Assembly (NCBI RefSeq): GCF_026151205.1
Contig: NC_087074.1
Coordinates: 17,061,962-17,125,961 of the forward strand
Direction: 5' to 3'
DNA length: 64,000 bases
DNA from: Bolinopsis microptera
Taxonomy: Eukaryota; Ctenophora; Tentaculata; Lobata; Bolinopsidae
The notes under the pieces: model-generated
Database searches by the model: none
What the model saw: the letters and a program-made list of their open reading frames with translations, nothing else
What the model was told of the DNA's origin: nothing
Shown: positions 1 through 10,416 of the stretch, one piece after another
Position numbering within the stretch: position 1 is the first letter of the stretch
How the letters are laid out: the number at the start of each line of letters is the position of its first letter
Program-made: the position numbers and the translations under genes

Positions 1-625
1 GATCAGGAATCTATTATACTGGATATGACGCAATTCATCTCTTTAACAACTCCAGCCATATGTCCTACTCTTAATTTACACCACCCAGCAGTAATAAGTA
101 AGATCGGTTTGTTAATTTACACCACCCAGCAGTAATAATAAGTAAGATCGGTTTGTTTGATAATTTAATAGCTGGTTACACTTGTGACTTGCAGATCTCT
201 CGTTTCCGTTTCGGTGTAGTTGCTTGCAGGAGGTAGGTATCTAGCTGTACTGGTAGCTAGGAGGGGTAAACAGTTGTTAAACTTAAAGTTAATACGAGAT
301 AGTTGCAGGTGAGATAGTTGTGTTGACAACTTATAGCCAGGGACTGGAAGGTACGTTGTACGTCCTGCATCTGCAGTTAAGTCGAACAAGTTGCAGTAAA
401 ACACCGCTGATCATATGTGTTTTGGTGGAAAGTCTTTGTTGACTTTAAGGAATGCAGGATAAGCAATCTATATTCAACATATGCTGTTAAACCTAAACTT
501 TTAACACTCTAGAAAATTCAGTTTGTAAAACATTGCACCTTCAATCTTCATCCCCCACACTTCTCCCAGTTTCCTTCCTTGTCCCAAATTTCTCAACTTA
601 TATTTTTTTATAACGTGGAAATAAC
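1..625. other. Gene-free left edge
   Basis: No coding exon is recognisable. Positions about 71-163 hold two copies of a roughly 45-base unit containing ACACCACCCAGCAG. The rest is AT-rich unique sequence. Confidence 0.6.
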
Positions 626-1487
626 TAGTAGAGGCTCTTACGGGCATTGTCTGCTCGATACGCTAGGGACCCCAGATACACCTTACTAGACGTAATTTTG
701 ACCGTAGAATCGATTAAAAGTGGTTTCAAGATGATTAGACTGATTTTTCTGGGTTAAAATTGCAAAAAAACCGATTTTTGGGCCAAAAATAGGCCAAAAA
801 ACCATGTTTTTTGATATTTTGAGCAAGTTAATTTTGTTGGCATGTCGGCAAAACTTGCATAGAGATAGCTGAAAGACAGCCGCACAAGATGGTATAAAAA
901 TAAAACAAATCCCTCTATTTTTTCTGGGGTAAAAATCCAAAAAAGTGGTAAAAATTTTGACTTTTTTGCTTCAAGTTTGAATAATTTTTTGCAGTTGTAT
1001 TTAATCAACCCAAAAATAGTTTCATCGTGTTTGCCTAAATTTTTCCTTTCCGAGAAGTACCCACTTCATATACTTTATCGAAGTTTGAATATTGTCACTC
1101 CGCAAGCGTTTTTGCCAAATTTTCGACGCGCACTACGCGCAAAAGCATTTAGTTGTTATCAATTGGCACCCGCGCGTTCATCATAAATTTCAAACAGCTA
1201 TAACTCAGCGAGATTATGTCCGTTCTGGCTCATATTTTCACACCAAATAGAAAATAATGTGATCTTGTTGCTGACAAAATATGAATATAATTACTCTATT
1301 TGCCTTAGAGTAATAGACTGTCAAAGTTTAAAACGCGCATTGGTATAGCACGTGACTAATAAGGCCAAATTTATACTTCTTAACATATTATCGATCCTTA
1401 GACATCATACTATTGTGTCCAATTAGCGGTTAGGTCTCTAAACTCGTAGCAGAAAACACGTCTTTTTGCCCGTAAGAGCCTCTACTA
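626..1487. mobile_element. TIR element, family T1, full copy
   Basis: The two ends are perfect 21-bp inverted repeats: 626-646 reads inward as AGTAGAGGCTCTTACGGGCA, and 1467-1487 is its exact reverse complement. The 862-bp body has no transposase-like ORF, so it is a non-autonomous DNA element. A related interrupted copy lies inverted at about 53655-54335 and an internal fragment at about 22620-22790. The target duplication is unclear; TA is possible because both ends abut TA. Confidence 0.75.
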
Positions 1488-1562
1488 AACACAACGTTTT
1501 GCAAAATTATTCGCTTTACCAACTGTTAGTGTTCACCCAAGTACAAACCTTTAATATTTCAA

Positions 1563-1660
1563 TTAACGGGTGATGCGATAGTGATACTCGTAAAATATTT
1601 GTTCCAAATATTAGACCGTCGACGAGTCCAACTCGGCGCGCGTCTTGGTAGGTAATATAA
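1563..1660 (-). mobile_element. MITE family T4, copy 1
   Basis: A roughly 98-bp element related to 24149-24237 and 54620-54825. Read on the minus strand it carries ACCTACC near one end, GAGTTGGACTCGTCGAC in the middle and TATCACCCGTTAA at the other end. It is non-coding. Confidence 0.6.
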
Positions 1661-1738
1661 ACATACAACATTTTCAACTGATCCACGATTATATATAGAT
1701 TATATATAGATGGAGATACCCATGATACCCATGATACA

Positions 1739-1826
1739 TTACCTGAGGACCCCAGGCTATTATGTTCATTATGTTCATTAACGAATAAAGATTTGGCGGA
1801 ATGACAGGCTGAGCGCGGCCCAGTAA
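1739..1826 (+). mobile_element. Short MITE family M1, copy A
   Basis: An 88-bp element starting TTACCTGAGGACCCCAGG and ending GCGCGGCCCAGTAA. It is flanked by the direct repeat ATGATACA at 1731-1738 and 1827-1834, an exact 8-bp target-site duplication. It is one of six copies in the window and has no coding capacity. Confidence 0.85.
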
Positions 1827-1989
1827 ATGATACACAGTATATAATAAGTGCGCTCTTATATTATTCTAATATATTAGTCTAAAAACTATGCTCTTCTGCG
1901 CGCGTCTCGTCGGTGCACGCCGCACGGTCAACAGTGTTACAATGAGTCTAAGCCCTGAGGCAGGCACGGTGTCACCAGTACGTTAGTTA

Positions 1990-2493
1990 GGGGCCATCTA
2001 CTTAGAACGTCCGCCAAAATCGCAGATTTTCAGACCTCCCCCTGTCCGGGTGTGTCCGAATTTTCAAAACCACCCCTCCCCCGGACGTCCGGATTTCCAG
2101 CTACTTTTAAAAGTACAAATAAAACCAACTCAAATTCATTGTTAAAAAAATGTGTAGTTACTTTAAATAAACAATATAATTATAATACATTTAGATTTTA
2201 ATATCGAACAAGTTTAGCACAGTTAACGTATGTCAAGTTTGAGTTACATTTAATTTTAAGTACATTTAACTTTAAGTACCTGTTCAAAATACAGGGATCT
2301 AAACAATTACAAAGTAATTAGTGTCAAAGAGTTGAAATAAATGGGACTTTTTCGTCAATTCTGCCAAAATTTCCGGACGTCGGGATTTTCAGAAACCACC
2401 CCCTTCCCCTGTCTGGATTTGTCAGAAATTCCAAAATCACCCCCGCCCCCGGCCCCCCTCCCTATTTGTCGGACGTCTTAAGTGTTTGGCCCC
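1990..2493. mobile_element. TIR element with internal C-rich direct repeats
   Basis: The ends are imperfect inverted repeats of about 24 bp: GGGGCCATCTACTTA at 1990 and the complement of GGGGCCAAACACTTAAG at 2493. Two similar blocks of about 90 bp, rich in CCCC and GGACGTC (about 2008-2098 and 2362-2460), lie inside the ends. No transposase is visible and no convincing target duplication was found. Confidence 0.5.
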
Positions 2494-2575
2494 TTGGCCC
2501 TTAACTTATATTAAAGTCATTGCTATAGACTTATAACCTACAGTTCATTTAATTCTATGACTATGACTATGAGTG

Positions 2576-2931
2576 CGCTCCTACTAAATCGCTCGCCCAA
2601 ATTTTAAGAAAATTCTTGTGAAAAGGCCCTCGGTGTATTTTTGGACGCTGATTCCGAATCACCCCACATGACGTAGGGTAAAAATGCTTCCACGGAGAGT
2701 TATGGGCAAAAAACCGTTTTGGTCACGTGACAGGCTAGTAAACCATGAATTCGATTGTTTAGGGCTCGGGTTAGGGTTAGGGTTGTGGTAAGGGTTATGG
2801 TTAGCTTCGAGGTTATGGTTAGGGTTAGGGTTGGGATTAGGGTTTATGTAAAACCGTTTTGTACGGCTGCAAAACCATAAAAACCATTTAAGTCACGTGA
2901 AATTTTTGGGCGAGCGAATTAGTAAGAGCCC
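2576..2931 (+). mobile_element. MITE family T3, intact copy A
   Basis: A 356-bp element with inverted ends (CGCTCCTACTAAATCGCTCG against the complement of CGAATTAGTAAGAGCCC). It is flanked by the exact 8-bp direct repeat TATGAGTG (2568-2575 and 2932-2939). The middle holds degenerate GGGTTAGGGTTAGGGTT telomere-like motifs and a GTCACGTGAC palindrome. It is non-coding; copies B (54604-55312) and C (42347-42710) are the same family. Confidence 0.85.
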
Positions 2932-3415
2932 TATGAGTGATATCAAATATATTTTTCAAAAAAAGTGGACGGACATTACCCGTTCAACTTAATAATTAAT
3001 GTATAACTATATTATATATATATTTATAATAAATGTCATATATCTTTAATCTTATTTCCCAGCTTTCTGCCCAAAATGTAACTGCTTCCTTGGCCTTAAT
3101 TTATTTTTCCATTACTATCCCCGGCGAGACATTATAGTTAGTTGACTGACAGCCTAGCCAAGGGCAAGACGTTGATTAAATTTTAAATGGACTGATGCTT
3201 GATAGCAGATAGTTGATAGTTGATAGTATTTTCGTATCACCAGAATTTTCTCGCGATGATTAAAAGTTAAACATTTCCATGTGGACTGGGCTCATAGTCA
3301 TATTATTTTGCTCGTATTATTTCACGTGACCTCGCTTTATGGTTTGGCACTTGGCAGCCGAGCAAAACGTGTATCTCACTATCACGTCGTGACCCCCATT
3401 GTCGTTTCACTATAC

Positions 3416-4842
3416 TTACTTACTTGTACTTGAAAAGGTCTCCTCCTAGTCGTTGGAGTGGCCTGCACCACAAAGTAACTCTTTTCTTCGGTGTATTAGA
3501 CCTCTCCAGTGAACCCTGTCTGTAGCTTGTTGTTCTGCATCTTCTATCGTGATGTTATCGACACCTGTGAAGATTGCTGCATCCTCCCGGACACATGACA
3601 ACCAGTTTTTCCGAGGTCTACCTCTTGACCTTTTACCATGCTTTGGGATCCAGTGCAGAAGATAGTTGGGTATTCTTTCTTCTGGCATCCTCACCACATG
3701 GCCAAACCATCGGAGTCTAGCTGCTCGTACGAAAGTATCAACACTCAACAGGGGCGATGTTAGCCCGCTTAAGTACATCAGCATTAGATACATGATAAAA
3801 CCATTTTATTTTCAGGATTCTCCTGAGACATCTATGATGGAACACCTCAAATCTTTTCATCTGCGTCTGTGTGGTATTCCATACCTCACTTCCATAAAGC
3901 AGTATAGTGAGAACAGCCGCTTTGTAAATCCTGATTTTAGTTGGAGTCTTGATGTTGCGACTGTACCATATACTGCTGAGCTGATAGAATGCCCCAGAGG
4001 CCTTTTGAATTCGAGCTGAAAGTTCTTTGTCGATTGTTCCATTCGCACTGATGATTGCACCCAAGTAAGTGAAATTGCTGACCTGCTGTATTGGGAGACC
4101 TTCCACATTGATGTCCATAGTGTCGTCTTTAGAATACGGCCTCTGCGATGCACTTTTGCTGACAACCATGCTCTGTGTCTTGCCAGCATTAATCTTCAGA
4201 CCCGCATAGGCACTGTATTTGCAGAGAAGGTCAGTGGTTTCCTGCAGCCCTTCTTTTGAGTCATCTAACATAGCCATGTCATCAGCGTAATCAGTGTCCA
4301 AAAGATGTTTCTCTTCTACCCCGGGGGCTGGCAGCTGTAATAAAGCCCCTTTGCTAATGACCTTGTTCAGTTCCATAAGGTATGCCGAAAAATTCAAACA
4401 AAAGTTGAAGACTGGTGGTCCCTGTATATCACCTTCCCCAGTACCCGAGTTGACATCAAACCAACCTGTAACCTCTCCATTGACCCTAACAGCACTAACT
4501 GTGTGAGTGAAGAACGCCTTCATAATTCTAATGTACTTGTCAGGTAAGCCGTAGTGCTGCATACTTCTCCAAATGAACTGCCTGTCAATTGAATCAAAAG
4601 CTGCTTTGAAATCAACAAAATTAATATACAGAGGGATATTATACTCAATGCATTGGTGTATAATACAGCGGAGTGAATAAACCTGGTCAATACATGAGCG
4701 ATTCTGTCTAAAACCACTTTGATTTTCCCGGAGGAATCTTTCCATGCCATTGCTAAGTCTCCGCAGGAGTATCATCTGCAAGAGCTTCGAGGCTGTGGAT
4801 CTTAATGTAATGCCTCTGTTGTTAGCGCAATGAGAGGTGTAA
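3416..4842 (-). mobile_element. 5'-truncated non-LTR retrotransposon, reverse transcriptase part
   Basis: The minus strand encodes the palm and C-terminal part of a LINE reverse transcriptase. It begins around NNRGITLRSTASKLLQ, includes FVDFKAAFDSIDR (motif A) and DTDYADDMAML (catalytic YADD box), and ends in the LRWFGHVVRM...RGRPRK tail common in LINE ORF2 proteins. The reading frame breaks between 3738 and 3793, so the tail is in another frame from the palm, and the endonuclease is missing: this is a dead copy. The 3' end carries an AAGTAAGTAAGTA microsatellite tail rather than poly(A). Clade not assigned. It is inserted inside a family T2 MITE. Confidence 0.85.
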
Positions 4843-4847
4843 CTATG

Positions 4848-4985
4848 TCACTATAACTTTCACTATAATTTTCACTATAAGTTTCACTATAAGTTTCACT
4901 ATAAGTATCGGGGCGAAAGCCACGATACAGCCGAAAGCCACGATCGTGCGCGGCAGGCCTACATGTAGGCCTGTACAACGTATGG
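4848..4985 (+). mobile_element. MITE family T2 split by the LINE
   Basis: The other half is at about 3378-3414, on the far side of the LINE. Both halves contain TTTCACTATA motifs at the break. The right half expands this into several TTTCACTATAAG units and then runs into a family-typical end (CGTGCGCGGCAGG...ACAACGTATGGCAA). Repeated TCACTATA at both junctions is a plausible LINE target duplication. Confidence 0.55.
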
Positions 4986-6997
4986 CAACATCAACCGGAG
5001 CTACTTTCATACCCTTATGCCTTGCTGTTAGAGTTAGACCTAAGGGCCTTTCCACAAGAATTTTGAATCATTCGGGCGAGCGATAAAGCTTGGAGTGGAC
5101 AGAATTGAGAATACTTACTTAGAATAGAAACATTGCTGCTCGTGAAGAATGTTGAAAGGGAGTAAGCCGCATTGTGTTGTAGCACTATCAGGTATAGGTG
5201 GCTACTGTATAGGTACTACTACTAGCTATAGTCGTGAACGTGTGCTCGGTCTCTCGACTCTCTCTCTCTGATGGTGGCTACTGTATAGGTACTATAGTCG
5301 GGCGCTCGGTCTCCCTCTCTGATGGTTCACCATGTCATTATTATACTGCATACACACATTTTATAGTGCTGCACTGGGCTCTCTACTCTTTATAATATCG
5401 CATGGACTCACTATACTCTTAGGGCTAGTGTTCAGTTTTAGTCATACTACTTTTCCCTCTTATACAAGTATACTAAACGTGCGATTCTGCCACTTGCTCA
5501 TCCGTCAAAGTTGTGTTTCTCTCATGAGACATGACTATATCGCGATCGTTATCAGATCTTCTGCTGGATCATGGATGTAGACACAATCTTAATGTTTCTT
5601 GTAATTCTGCAGCTCTTGATTCTTATTACTATTAATTGCACCGCCTCTTCTTAATACCACTAATTAGTTCTCACCATACTTGTGTGGAAGTACAGTGCTT
5701 ATACACTAACAGGTAGTGTATGTATCAGGTTAACCTTCCATACTCATGGGAATCTGGTGCTCATTACAGTGTTTAGTACAATTGTTAGTAATAGTTTCCT
5801 GTCTCATTTAAATCCTCTAAATTTGCAGTAGTCGCCCAATTAGGCCCTATACAGCCCGTCTGACCAGATGAGGAGGAGGAGGAGGAGGAGGAGACTGTCC
5901 GAGAGAGCCCCTTCCTGGAGTACACTGCTAGGCCTTGTTAAATATCCAGTTAGTTTAATTTAGACTCGCTTAAATTACCTCTCCTGAGGGTTTGTTCAGT
6001 CGTGGCTACATCTGCATATTATCGTCTTATTAAGTTACTAAAACAGGTCTATGGACCGAGTTGTCACAGTCTGTTCGTAACCTTCACAATTTTACTTTTA
6101 ATATAATTTTGTCGTTCCACCTCTGAGGTATAATCTTGGTAATACGATTACTTGATTTAAAGATTGCTTTTCAGTTAAACGTTACAACTTTTACTTGTGA
6201 ATGTTGAATGTTGATACATCATTATGACAGGCTTTACGATACTTGACTACTTGACAACTCAGGTAAAATAGCAACACTACTAAAACTTGCTGCTCACCTG
6301 TTTATCTGTTTATCTGTTTGTCATCATAGCAACAACATTAAGCTAGCTCGACATTTGTGATACTGATCTGCTCGCTAATAGATTAGTGCTGTTTCTCTCT
6401 GATTGCACTGTCAGGCGGAGTTGTGATGATTTGACGTGTAGTGTGTAAAGCTTGTGTCCTTGCCAACTTTCATACTATGTATAGCGTCATTATAGTGTTA
6501 GTTGAGAGGCGAGAGTGTTAGATTTTGTGGAATTTCCTGGTTTTTCTCGACTTTTCCTGTGTGATCACATTTTTCAGTTCTTTGCCTTATTTGTTAATTG
6601 CAGCGAAGGTCTGAGTTAATATTTTTAGTGGAATATCAGAACTTAACGGTATAAAAATGGTAATCATTTTATTTCCACTAGTTTTTGATGATATTGCTAA
6701 TATTTTTCCAAAATGTCTGAACCGATCGCGATATAGAAATGCATTATTTTGATATTTTCATACTAAGTCTCGCTTGAATGTTTTAAATGTTCATCCTCGT
6801 TGTTTTAATGTCGAAGCGTTTAATAAATGTTAAAATTTATTTATTTATTTTAAGCCTCATAATTGTTTTGTAAATCTGAGATCTTGCTTGGAAAACTGAA
6901 GCGAGACTTCTAGTTAGGTAAAGATCCCCTTGTACAATGTAGATAAAGAGTATTTGGTGCCACTGGCCGGAGCCTGCAGCTAGTTAGCTGCAATCCG

Positions 6998-7137
6998 CTA
7001 GTTAGTAGTCACCTTGTCCGCTAGTTAGTATTCACCTTGTCCGCTAGTTAGTATTCACCTTGTCCGCTAGTTAGTATTCACCTTGTCCGCTAGTTAGTAT
7101 TCACCTTGTCCGCTAGTTAGTATTCACCTTGTCCGCT
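6998..7137 (+). repeat. 23-bp minisatellite
   Basis: About six tandem copies of CTAGTTAGTATTCACCTTG plus TCCG, nearly identical, the first being slightly divergent. Confidence 0.9.
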
Positions 7138-7352
7138 ACACACACCATTTCAATCACCGCCTCATAAAGTGACCTCAATCAGACGAACGAGATACGGAAA
7201 TTCAATTACTGGAAACACCAAGATAACGATTAGCGGGAAATATACCACAGCGCATTCCAGGGCGTCATGCAGCATAATCATGATAATAATATTACACATT
7301 TCATTAGCGTAACTTTACACTGGTGGGACATACTGGTCCCACCTCTCACTTA

Positions 7353-7434
7353 GCAGGAGTGTAGAGGAGTGTAGAGGAGTGTAGAGGAGTGTAGAGGAGT
7401 GTAGAGGAGTGTAGAGGAGTGTAGAGGAGTGTAG
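7353..7434 (+). repeat. 10-bp minisatellite
   Basis: Eight perfect tandem copies of GAGGAGTGTA ending in GTAGATG. Confidence 0.9.
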
Positions 7435-8570
7435 ATGTTACAGCTTCTCCGGCCCTGGGGGGTGAAGTTCGTGTGAACCACCTTATAGTTATACACTTCG
7501 TGTGCATCAGACCTATAACTCGCTTGTAAAGCTTTATTTGAACCCTCACACGTTACGTACCAATATTGTACATTAACGCTCAGGTTTATACTATATTGTC
7601 AGCTGTTTTGCTTGTTTTCTGCTTTGTAACCAATTGTTCTAGAGCCCATACTGTTAAGGTGGGCTGTACTAAGCTTATAATATACTACTCCATCCGAACC
7701 TTCGAGATTACCAGAGTACTCATATTGAAGCAGCAGTGTACATTTCCCTTTTGCGGATAATGCAATCAATAATGTTTCCCAGTAAGTACAGTATGTGTAC
7801 AGTGTGACAATACACACGGTAGCGCGTGACAGGTGACGCGTGACAGGTGACACATTAAACCTGATGACTCACAGTTTCCAGTTTATTTCTCACACTATAT
7901 TACAACTCTGTGAATAGAATGAATGACTTTTAAAACTGTTTAATTTGTTTTACACACTTAAAGTCGTATAATCGTTAGTACATTTGTGATTATGAATATT
8001 CAGAAACTCTCTTGAAACCTGACCACACATTTCAACATTTGATGTCCTAGAAAATAACATGCTTATTCGTACTTGTAATGAACTTTAAGTAATTTATTAA
8101 AACATGCACGTGCGTGTATTTCATTAGATCTCACTATTCTCAACCTGGCTAATAGATATGTCTCGTATAAACTCTTTCTACAGCATGTCTTACTAACGAA
8201 CAGGGCGCAGTCACGTAGTGTACATGACAGGTAACATCTCATATTCTCTAGTCATTTGTCTTGCTTTAGTCTTATTCTGCTACAGTCTGATAGTTTCACA
8301 GATTATTAACTTGCTCTATTTGGTAGAGTTAACCTTTAGTTTTAGACTCCCGACATGATTGACGTTTAGATTTTGAAGCTTTTCTGAAATTGCATAAACA
8401 TGATGGATGTTGTTTAGATGTCTATACACAGCGTCTGAGCAGCAACATGTAGCAGTAAAGGTAACATCTCCCAGCCAATCTGGTGGCTCTAACTGTTAGA
8501 AGCTGACTTTAAGTTGGAACATCAGCTCATTTCACTGTTACTCTTCTTCTCTGCTCGCGTAGTACTTTGT

Positions 8571-8745
8571 GATGATGCAGTACTACTACTAGTTCTGTTA
8601 AATGATGCAATAATACTACTAGTTCTGTTAAATGATGCAGTACTACTAGTACTGTTAAATGATGCAGTACTCTAGTGTACTACTAGTACTGTTAAATGAT
8701 GCAGTACTACTACTAGTTCTGTTAAATGATGCAGTACTACTACTT
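8571..8745 (+). repeat. About 30-bp minisatellite
   Basis: Roughly five to six degenerate tandem units built on GATGCAGTACTACTACTAGT followed by TCTGTTAAAT. Confidence 0.85.
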
Positions 8746-9420
8746 TGTTACTACTGTACAAAGTCACATGAATCTGAACACTGGTTAGACAGTAATACGT
8801 TGCACTAAATCTGATGATGCTCATTTTCCAATCTACCGATACAGTTGTACTTGTAGCCGCACTAAAGTGTAGTACTACTAGTACTGTAGTAGTAGACAGC
8901 TTGAATTGATCCTTCTGCCCACTTTCCAACTCCATATCGTTCATTATTGCAGACTATTTGACCTCTCCTCAATAGCTAACCTACAATAGAGCTACTCCTC
9001 AAAAGAACTCCTCCCTTTACCCTTTCATTATTTCTTCTGTATTTTCCTTCTCCTAATCACCGGATAGTAGTAAAGTATCCAATCCGACCTTTTTGTTTTG
9101 CGGTTTAGGGATTGTAGAAGATGGGCGAATCATTAAAAGAACATCAGTGAAAATGTCGAGCATAATACAGTTCGTGTTATGCCTGTGTCTGGGTGTATTA
9201 ATGTGTGTACACAGTGATCCGTCAAATTAGCATTTATTACATTATTAACTACATGAGGCAGGAACACTTCCTCCCTCAAAGGAAAAACCTCTACAATATG
9301 TAGTGTACACTGTGGGCCTACAGTAGTGAGTCACTACACTAACACAGCTATAACATTCCTCAATTCTAGTTTATAAATAGTACTCTCCTATGAAAGCCGC
9401 CCTTTTGAAACTTGAACCAG

Positions 9421-10408
9421 CAGAGGCACATATTAGGTGCGATGGTTGCGGGATCGCACAATTTACCGTTTTCCGCACATTTCCGCATAATTTATTGTTT
9501 TCCGCACATTTCCGCATAATTTATTGTTTTCCGCACATTTCCGCATAATTTATTGTTTTCCGCACATTTCCGCATAATTTATTGTTTTCCGCACATTTTG
9601 TCATTTTCTGCATATTTCAGCATAATCTAGCATTTTCCGCGTAATTTAGCATAATTTTGAAATTTTCGCGTTGAGATTTTAGAGTGTAAAAACCAAAATA
9701 TGTTAAAAGTGGGGCCCTTTTAGGACCGTGACTCAGGCCCTTTCGGGACCCTGACCCAGGCCCTTTCGGGACCGTGACCCAGGCCCTTCTGGAACTTATA
9801 CCTAGGCCACGTGACCCAGTTACCACGTGACCCAGGCCCTTTCGGGACCCTGACCCAGGCCCTTTCGGGACCGTGAGCCAGGCCCTTTCGGGACCGTGAC
9901 CCAGGCCCTTTTGGAACTCATGCCTAGGCCACGTGACCCGGTTACCACGTGACCCAGGCCCTTTCGGGACCGTGACCCAGGTCCTTTCGGGACCGTTACC
10001 CAGGCCCTTTCGGGACCGTGACCCAGGCCCTTTCGGGACCGTGACCCAGGCCCTTTTGGGACCGTGACCCAGGCCCTTTCGGGACCGTGACCCAGGCTGT
10101 TCTCAGATAACTAAATCTCAATATAGGTTCAATCATGGTCTTAGTGAAGAACTATACCCTCAGTAACACATAAACAGACCTATTTTTGATAAGAGCGGCG
10201 GTTTAGAATTTACGTTTAGAATTTCCAAAGTCCTTGAGAAAATGCAAAAGAAAACCGCACAATTCCCGCACAAATTTCGAAAAAATCGCCGCACATTTGC
10301 CGCATAATTGGTAAAAATTTACCGCACCTTACCGCACATTTTACCTTTATAGTCGGGTGCGGTACCGCATAATTTCGATTTTTTTACCGCACCTAATATG
10401 TGCCTCTG
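9421..10408. mobile_element. Non-autonomous hAT-type element carrying two satellites
   Basis: The ends are perfect inverted repeats starting CAGAGGCACATATTAGG, which fits the CAGNGGC-type ends of hAT elements. They are flanked by the exact 8-bp direct repeat TGAACCAG at 9413-9420 and 10409-10416. Inside are about 4.5 copies of a 29-bp unit rich in TTCCGCATAATTTATTG (about 9468-9597) and about 16 copies of a 23-bp unit, CCCAGGCCCTTTCGGGACCG plus TGA (about 9711-10095). No transposase ORF is present, so movement would depend on another element. TIR plus 8-bp TSD make the hAT call strong. Confidence 0.88.
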
Positions 10409-10416
10409 TGAACCAG

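Larger units (their letters stand above)
4986..9420. other. Gene-free stretch with microsatellites
   Basis: Nothing here supports a gene; the short ORFs lack domains and consistent splicing. A family T3-like end (CGGGCGAGCGATAAAG) is at about 5045-5085 and a (GGA)n run is at 5871-5893. Larger tandem arrays are listed separately. 5086-6997 and 7435-8570 are otherwise unremarkable AT-rich sequence, some of which could be UTR or promoter of genes not visible here. Confidence 0.5.

Noticed and set aside
5332-5580. 82-aa hydrophobic ORF
   Set aside because: No splice signals, no recognisable family, and surrounded by repeats; chance ORF.
6998-7137. Regular repeats considered as a CRISPR array
   Set aside because: The units are contiguous without unique spacers and the genome is eukaryotic; this is a minisatellite. 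The same applies to 29400-29775 and 9711-10095.
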